This document shows, piece after piece, positions 4,726-8,703 of a stretch of DNA of 8,703 nt. Within the stretch, counting starts at the first letter, position 1, and every line of letters begins with the position of its first letter. Made by a program: the position numbers and the translations under genes. The DNA comes from Bryobacteraceae bacterium (lineage in GTDB: Bacteria > Acidobacteriota > Terriglobia > Bryobacterales > Bryobacteraceae), in the NCBI GenBank assembly GCA_014379815.1, contig JACMLA010000739.1, positions 1-8,703 on the forward strand, written 5' to 3'. The notes under the pieces were generated by a model. The model was given only the letters and a program-made list of their open reading frames with translations. It was not told where the DNA came from and did not search any database.

Positions 4726-7490
4726 GGTGTACCGCCTGCACGGCGAAGTTTAGTCGAAATCGAAGCAATGTGGGAATCGAGGTACGGGCTCTTGTGGCCT
4801 TTAGCAAGAATTGCTTTCCATTCACCAAGCGCTGCGTCATAGTGAGCTCTCGCAACAGGCAGGCGATGCGTGTAGGCAAGGTCGCCTGAGTATTCAAAAC
4901 AATACGCGGCTTCGCGTAGCTCCCGTGCCCTTGCAGAAGCAACCGACATCTTGCCTGCCAGCTCCCGGCACGCTGTAAAATCCTTTTCCGCCTGTGCAGT
5001 CTGGCCTGATCGCATACGCGCCACACCACGGTAAGTGTGGATCGACAGCCGGTCTGTCAACAACGTAAAGCGCTTGGGATCTTTCCGGTAAAGCAGATCC
5101 GCAATAGCCCTGGCACCATTAAACTCTTCTTCAGCTCGCCGTTGCTCTCCAAGGCCGCTCCGGATCCGGCCTCCAGCAAGGTGTATGTTCAGCAACATCC
5201 GCTCAGCAATCTGACTGTTTGTATTCAGGTGGGAGTATCTCTTCCAGTCCTCTTTGACGAGGTCCATGGCAGGCAACGCGCGTTCGGGGTCTGTCTCCCG
5301 TAACGCATCAGCGATGCTGGCTTGTGCCAGCAGCACCTGATACGCAGCATTCCCATTAGCCGGGTCTGTTTTGAATAGCTTAACGGCAATCCCGTGGGCC
5401 GCTCGATAGGAAGCCAGTGCACCCGGCCAGTCCATCCCGGGCGGCGTAAAAGGGCTGGAGATCGCATCCGCCCGATCCCTGTGTACGTTGATCAGGAGAT
5501 TCAGCGTCCGGGAGTTTTCCGGGTCCAGAGCGAGGGCGCGTTCGGCCAGTGTCTGCGCTCGTTGCAGGTGCGTCAGCGTCTGATTACGATCGTTCGACAT
5601 CTTCAATGCACTTGCAACCTTTGAGTGTGCAACCGCGACCCGAAGCAAAGAGCCCACATCGGAACCAGTGGACTCCTGCTGCTCTACAGCCAACGCTCGA
5701 AGCAACATAGTTGTACCTTCCTCGAGTCGTCCAGCGGAAACCAGCTGCGATCCTAGCTGCCCATTCACCGCTATGATCTGGCGTCGTGCTGCCGATGAAG
5801 GATTAAAGCGCTCCGCCTCTTCCGCCAGCGCAGCCGCGCGCCGTTCCTGTTCGAGGGCCTTTGCACTGTTGCCGGTAACTGCTTCCACCATCCCCAGCCT
5901 CAGAGTTAGCCGGCTGAGGATAAGCTGATTTTCTGGAAAGCTTTCCGCAATCGAGAGCGCGCGGCTGTAGCTGGATTTCGCATCTTTCCAGTTGCCCAGA
6001 TTAGAGCTTCCTGGCAGGCCCAGAACATCCCCAACTTTCTCGTATGCTTGCGCCACTTCCCGCCGCAACTCGACATTGCCGCCGGAGTCTGCAGCCAGAC
6101 TGTCAAGGTAGCTGAGTGCTGTGCTGGCCACCATCTGCCGAGCTGGAGTCGATCCGGGCAGGTCCTGGATCTTGTCGTGAAAATCGAAGAGGAACGTGTT
6201 AGCAAGTTTTCGAACCTGGGCAAACCGGTGCTCCGCCTGTTCCGCCTGCCGGCGAGCTTCGGTCGCCTGGTAAAGTGCAACCGTAATTCCTCCAATCAGG
6301 CTAAGCAAAGCAACAGTCGCCGTAGCGGAAAGCAGGGAATTGCGCCGGAGGAACTTACTTACTCTGTAGCCCAGCGTGTCGCGCCGCGCGCTGACAGGAC
6401 GGGTTTCGAGAAAACAGTCGAGGTCCTCGGAAAACTGGCTTACGCTGCCGTAACGGCGCTCCGGCTCTTTCCGGATGGCTTTCAGGACAATGTTGTCCAG
6501 GTCGCCCTTAAGGGCACTTGGTGCAACCCCTCCTGCCTTTCCTGCCAAGACAACAGTGCTTGGCGTTCGCGGCATTGTCTCACAGATCGACTTTTCCAGC
6601 TCTAGCTGTGAGCCGTTGGTGTGACCTTGCGCCTGCTGTCCAGTCAGCATCTCGTAGAGGATGAGGCCGAGCGAATACACGTCCGTCGCCGTCGTAACAG
6701 CGTCGCCGCGTACCTGCTCCGGACTTGCGTAGTCTGGCGTCAGCAGCCGGAGCCCGGTTTGGGTCAAACCTGCATCTGACGCCGAGGGGTCTGTGAGCTT
6801 GGCAATACCGAAATCCAGCAACTTCGGCTGTCCGTCGTGATGGACCAGGATATTTGAGGGTTTCAGATCCCGATGAATAATCAGGTTTTGATGGGCGTAT
6901 CCGACTGCCGAGCAAACACGCTGAAATAGACGAATGCGCTCTTCCGCGGGCAGACTGTTATCCCGGCAGTATGTGGTGATGCAAGGGCCTTCCACATACT
7001 CCATCACGATGTAAGGCTGGCCATCCCCACTGGTCCCACCATCGTAAAAAGAGGCAATATTCGGGTGCTGCAACCCGGCGAGTATCTGACGTTCATGTCG
7101 GAACCGTCGCAGTGCCCAGCCTCCAAACAAATTGCGCCGGAGAAACTTTACCGCTACTTTCCGCTGAAACTCATCGTCATCGCGGCTAGCGAGCCAAACC
7201 GAACCCATGCCGCCGGTGCCGAGCAGCCGGATCAGACACCACGGACCTACATGCGTCGGTGTCTCCCGGGGGCTTTCACCGTTCACCGTATCGGCGGCAC
7301 TGCTCACCGCATGCGCGAAAATGCTTTCGCTTTTGTGTTCATGCGCGAGGAGCGATTCCACCTCTTGTCGAAGCCACACATCGGACCCGCATGCCTGCTC
7401 CAAAAATGGTCCGCGCTGTTCGGGAGCAAGCTCTACAGCGCTAAGGAAAACGTCTTCGACCTGTTCAAAACGCTGCGAAGGTGGCAGCAT
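4722..7490 (-). CDS. Transmembrane Ser/Thr protein kinase (PknB type) with C-terminal TPR-like region
   Basis: A 922-residue kinase. Residues 5-55 form the conserved head of acidobacterial-type kinases (RFEQVEDVFLSAVELAPEQR ... VESLLAHE). The catalytic domain spans about 82-360: glycine loop GTGGMGSV (91-98), VAVK with K115, E133 in helix C, HRDLKPSN (206-213, catalytic D208), DFG (226-228), SPEQ (256-259), DVYSLG (270-275) and R345. All catalytic residues are present, so it should be active. One membrane span lies at about 386-408. The remaining 500 residues are helical with TPR-like repeats (for example AKSSYSRALSIAE, HLQRAQTLAERALALDPEN, AEKDFTACRELAGK) and probably sit in the periplasm as a sensor. 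The ATG start follows an in-frame TAG by one codon (TAG ATC ATG) and lacks a clear Shine-Dalgarno site. It is first in the group kinase, sigma, protease, glycosyltransferase and is the likely activator of the coupled sigma factor. Confidence 0.95.
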   Translation of the reverse strand: MLPPSQRFEQVEDVFLSAVELAPEQRGPFLEQACGSDVWLRQEVESLLAHEHKSESIFAHAVSSAADTVNGESPRETPTHVGPWCLIRLLGTGGMGSVWLASRDDDEFQRKVAVKFLRRNLFGGWALRRFRHERQILAGLQHPNIASFYDGGTSGDGQPYIVMEYVEGPCITTYCRDNSLPAEERIRLFQRVCSAVGYAHQNLIIHRDLKPSNILVHHDGQPKLLDFGIAKLTDPSASDAGLTQTGLRLLTPDYASPEQVRGDAVTTATDVYSLGLILYEMLTGQQAQGHTNGSQLELEKSICETMPRTPSTVVLAGKAGGVAPSALKGDLDNIVLKAIRKEPERRYGSVSQFSEDLDCFLETRPVSARRDTLGYRVSKFLRRNSLLSATATVALLSLIGGITVALYQATEARRQAEQAEHRFAQVRKLANTFLFDFHDKIQDLPGSTPARQMVASTALSYLDSLAADSGGNVELRREVAQAYEKVGDVLGLPGSSNLGNWKDAKSSYSRALSIAESFPENQLILSRLTLRLGMVEAVTGNSAKALEQERRAAALAEEAERFNPSSAARRQIIAVNGQLGSQLVSAGRLEEGTTMLLRALAVEQQESTGSDVGSLLRVAVAHSKVASALKMSNDRNQTLTHLQRAQTLAERALALDPENSRTLNLLINVHRDRADAISSPFTPPGMDWPGALASYRAAHGIAVKLFKTDPANGNAAYQVLLAQASIADALRETDPERALPAMDLVKEDWKRYSHLNTNSQIAERMLLNIHLAGGRIRSGLGEQRRAEEEFNGARAIADLLYRKDPKRFTLLTDRLSIHTYRGVARMRSGQTAQAEKDFTACRELAGKMSVASARARELREAAYCFEYSGDLAYTHRLPVARAHYDAALGEWKAILAKGHKSPYLDSHIASISTKLRRAGGTP

Positions 7491-7493
7491 GAT

Positions 7494-7598
7494 CTATACG
7501 CGCGAAAATGAAAATGCCGGGAACCGCACGAGCCCGAGGAAGCTCGGAAGGCAGGGCCCCGCACAGGGCAGATTGCGAAATACCGAGTCGGAGTTCAT
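7494..7598 (-). CDS. Possible 34-codon leader ORF upstream of the kinase gene
   Basis: Within the predicted leader of the kinase mRNA an ATG (7596-7598) opens a 34-codon frame, MNSDSVFRNLPCAGPCLPSF then LGLVRFPAFSFSRV, ending in TAG (7494-7496). The TAG is three bases before the kinase ATG and in the same frame. The ribosome site upstream is weak (GGGACAAAG). A terminating ribosome would be placed exactly at the kinase start, which lacks its own strong Shine-Dalgarno, so coupling is possible. The peptide resembles nothing I recognise, and the frame may be open by chance. Confidence 0.25.
   Translation of the reverse strand: MNSDSVFRNLPCAGPCLPSFLGLVRFPAFSFSRV
7534..7547 (-). repeat. Small stem-loop in the kinase leader
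   Basis: On the minus strand CCGAG-CTTC-CTCGG forms a five-pair stem with a four-base loop. An alternative stem CGAGC/GCTCG overlaps it (7529-7533 with 7542-7546), so two exclusive pairings are possible. A GC-rich stretch with CAGGGC repeated on the plus strand (7552-7557 and 7564-7569) lies just upstream in the transcript. It may affect translation of the leader ORF or kinase; not a terminator, because no T-run follows. Confidence 0.3.
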
Positions 7599-7640
7599 AT
7601 TCTTTGTCCCGCTCGCCGTCACGGGTCAGACACTAGAAAG

Positions 7641-7671
7641 ATTATAGATAGTTACGAGAAAGCAATTGCAA
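7641..7671 (-). promoter_or_regulatory. Predicted promoter of the kinase-sigma-protease-glycosyltransferase group
   Basis: On the minus strand a perfect -10 box TATAAT lies at 7641-7646. A TTGCAA (7666-7671) upstream gives a -35-like box with a 19-base spacer, longer than the optimum 17. Transcription would start near 7634, leaving a leader of about 140 bases before the kinase ATG. The TATAAT points to housekeeping-type sigma, so basal expression of the kinase and sigma genes need not depend on the ECF sigma itself. Confidence 0.45.
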
Positions 7672-7831
7672 CGCCCGGAATAGGTCCCATCCAGCGACCT
7701 GACCGTAGCGGTACGGCTCAACGTTTGACAAAGGAGGCCCGGGAAATAAAAGGCTGCGCGAGGCTCTCGACAGGGGAAAACCGGAAAGCTGGCTGAGGAG
7801 TACAAAGAGGATTAAGGCTCCATGCTTGTGC
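7672..7831. other. Intergenic stretch between ABC operon and kinase promoter
   Basis: With the leader and promoter listed separately, this is the rest of a 341-base gap (7491-7831) between two same-direction transcription units. I see no gene in it. The minus strand has a run TTTTATTT after a GC-rich stretch with short imperfect pairings (about 7748-7775), which could end the ABC transcript, but no stem longer than four pairs is evident. The plus strand has AAAGGAGG with no start codon at a usable distance. Confidence 0.4.
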
Positions 7832-8509
7832 TTAAGTCACAATGCAGCCGTCTTTCATCCGCTCAATCCGGTGCGCATAAGCGGCTGCTTCAGGATTATG
7901 CGTAATCATCACAATCGTCTGCCCCAAGCGCTCATTCAAGTCCCGCATCAATCCCAAAACAATCGTCGAGTTCTCCGTGTCGAGATTCCCGGTTGGCTCA
8001 TCCGCCAGCAAGATGGCAGGGCTATTCACGATAGCCCTCGCAATCGCGACCCTCTGCTGCTCTCCACCGGAAAGCGCGCGCGGCTTGTGATGCAAACGAT
8101 GCGAAAGCCCAAGCAGCTGCAAAGCCTCATTGAAGTTCGCGTCTCTTGCCCGCCCATTCCTTCCGGCAAGGCTCTGTGCCAGCTTGATGTTGTCCTCTGC
8201 CGAAAGCGTCGGAAGCAGGTTGTACTTCTGGAATACAAACCCAATGGCAGTTCTGCGCAGTTCGGCGCGCTCGCTTTCGCCCATGGCACGCAAGTCCCGC
8301 CCGTCGACCGAGACGTGGCCCGATGTCGGAGGCGTCAAGCCGCCCAGGATGTTAAACAGCGTCGATTTGCCGGATCCGGAGTGCCCTACAATCGCGAGAA
8401 ACTCGCCCCGCTGCACCTGCAAATTCACGCCCCGCAGAGCCTTGATCTCTACTTCGCCGACCCGGAAAGTCTTCCTCAGGTCGGTGGCGACGATACTTGG
8501 CTCAGTCAT
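7832..8509 (-). CDS. ABC transporter ATP-binding protein, MacB/LolD family
   Basis: A 225-residue ATPase that powers a MacB/LolD-type exporter, acting on the cytoplasmic face of the inner membrane. Visible motifs are Walker A GHSGSGKST (42-50), Q-loop Q94 in FVFQKYNLLP, signature LSGGEQQR (146-153), Walker B ILLADEP with catalytic E171, D-loop GNLD (174-177) and switch H204 in ITHN. The segment FVFQKYNLLPTLSAEDN is typical of the MacB/LolD group. The ATG at 8507-8509 is chosen over the GTG-type start at 8524 because the family begins near TEPSIVATDLRKTF and because a GAGG (8519-8522) stands nine bases upstream. This gives an eight-base overlap with the permease stop, which indicates translational coupling. 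The substrate could be a peptide, lipoprotein or small toxic molecule; sequence alone does not say. Confidence 0.93.
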   Translation of the reverse strand: MTEPSIVATDLRKTFRVGEVEIKALRGVNLQVQRGEFLAIVGHSGSGKSTLFNILGGLTPPTSGHVSVDGRDLRAMGESERAELRRTAIGFVFQKYNLLPTLSAEDNIKLAQSLAGRNGRARDANFNEALQLLGLSHRLHHKPRALSGGEQQRVAIARAIVNSPAILLADEPTGNLDTENSTIVLGLMRDLNERLGQTIVMITHNPEAAAYAHRIERMKDGCIVT

Positions 8510-8703
8510 AGGCCAGTGCCTCAATCGTGTCCTGACGCGCTGCCTTCAGACCCGGATAGAGGGCACCCAGCACAGCGCCCGCAATCGAGATCAGGGCCGA
8601 CCATGGCCACCAGTCAGGAACGATCACCACCGGCAACGAATCCGGAACGACAACGCTGATCACCCAGCGTGCAAGGAACGAAAGCACGATTCCGATCACT
8701 GCG
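8502..8703 (-). CDS. C-terminal end of FtsX/MacB-type ABC transporter permease (partial)
   Basis: The reading frame is open to the right edge, so only the last 66 or so residues are present. A hydrophobic segment VIGIVLSFLARWVISVVV is followed by a short loop (PDSLPVVIVPDWWPW) and the last membrane span (SALISIAGAVLGALYP). The ending GLKAARQDTIEALAYD matches the standard FtsX-domain terminus (YP-x-x-x-AA-x-x-x-x-x-EAL-x-Y). It is the membrane partner of the ATPase downstream, and the TGA at 8502-8504 lies inside that gene. In MacB-type systems this subunit couples ATP hydrolysis to a periplasmic domain; whether that domain exists here is outside the window. Confidence 0.85.
   Translation of the reverse strand, partial: AVIGIVLSFLARWVISVVVPDSLPVVIVPDWWPWSALISIAGAVLGALYPGLKAARQDTIEALAYD

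Noticed and set aside
7529..7547. Intrinsic terminator in the kinase leader
   Set aside because: The stem is only five pairs and no T-run follows on either strand.
7733..7740. Perfect AAAGGAGG ribosome-site-like word on the plus strand in the intergenic gap
   Set aside because: No ATG, GTG or TTG occurs at a usable distance, and the frames downstream are short or shadow the ABC gene.
7826..8659. Long plus-strand open frame of 277 codons opposite the ABC ATPase
   Set aside because: It is antisense to a gene with complete ABC motifs, its residues resemble no family, and it opens with a TTG lacking a ribosome site. It is a shadow frame.

Overview
The window looks like chromosomal DNA from a bacterium of the Acidobacteriota. 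This is inferred from protein style: a long PknB-type kinase with a conserved N-terminal head, one membrane span and a TPR-rich outer part; an ECF sigma factor of the Sigma70_ECF/ECF43 type; a secreted M4 protease; and a MacB/LolD-type ABC exporter. No rRNA, tRNA, insertion sequence or CRISPR array is visible.

Layout: every well-supported intact gene lies on the minus strand, so transcription runs from high to low coordinates. At the right edge are the C-terminal end of an FtsX/MacB-type permease and, overlapping it by 8 bases, its ATPase (7832-8509). A 341-base gap follows (7491-7831). It holds a TATAAT-containing promoter, a structured leader and a possible 34-codon leader ORF that ends just before the next gene. 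Then comes a compact group: a Ser/Thr kinase (4722-7490), an ECF sigma factor sharing an ATGA overlap with it (4135-4725), an M4 metalloprotease 33 bases further on (2407-4101), and a family-2 glycosyltransferase after a 74-base hairpin-containing gap (963-2332). A separate SRPBCC/AHSA1-like gene (361-861) has its own TTGACA promoter and an operator-like set of AACCA half-sites. At the left edge, on the plus strand and convergent with it, is the C-terminal end of an FAD-dependent oxidoreductase.

Two genes carry lesions. The oxidoreductase has an in-frame TAG at 120-122 where homologous sequence would be expected to read CAG. The glycosyltransferase has a one-base frameshift near 1097-1105 that separates its last membrane segments from the rest of the protein. 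Both could be real decay or assembly/sequencing errors.

The most interesting system is the kinase-sigma pair. The sigma factor has lost the acidic residues normally present in region 2.2 and carries a threonine there (T54). This is the arrangement known for ECF43-type sigma factors that are switched on by phosphorylation by a partner kinase. If this holds here, the transmembrane kinase senses something with its TPR part, phosphorylates the sigma factor, and the sigma factor directs transcription of a regulon that may include the protease and glycosyltransferase encoded directly downstream.
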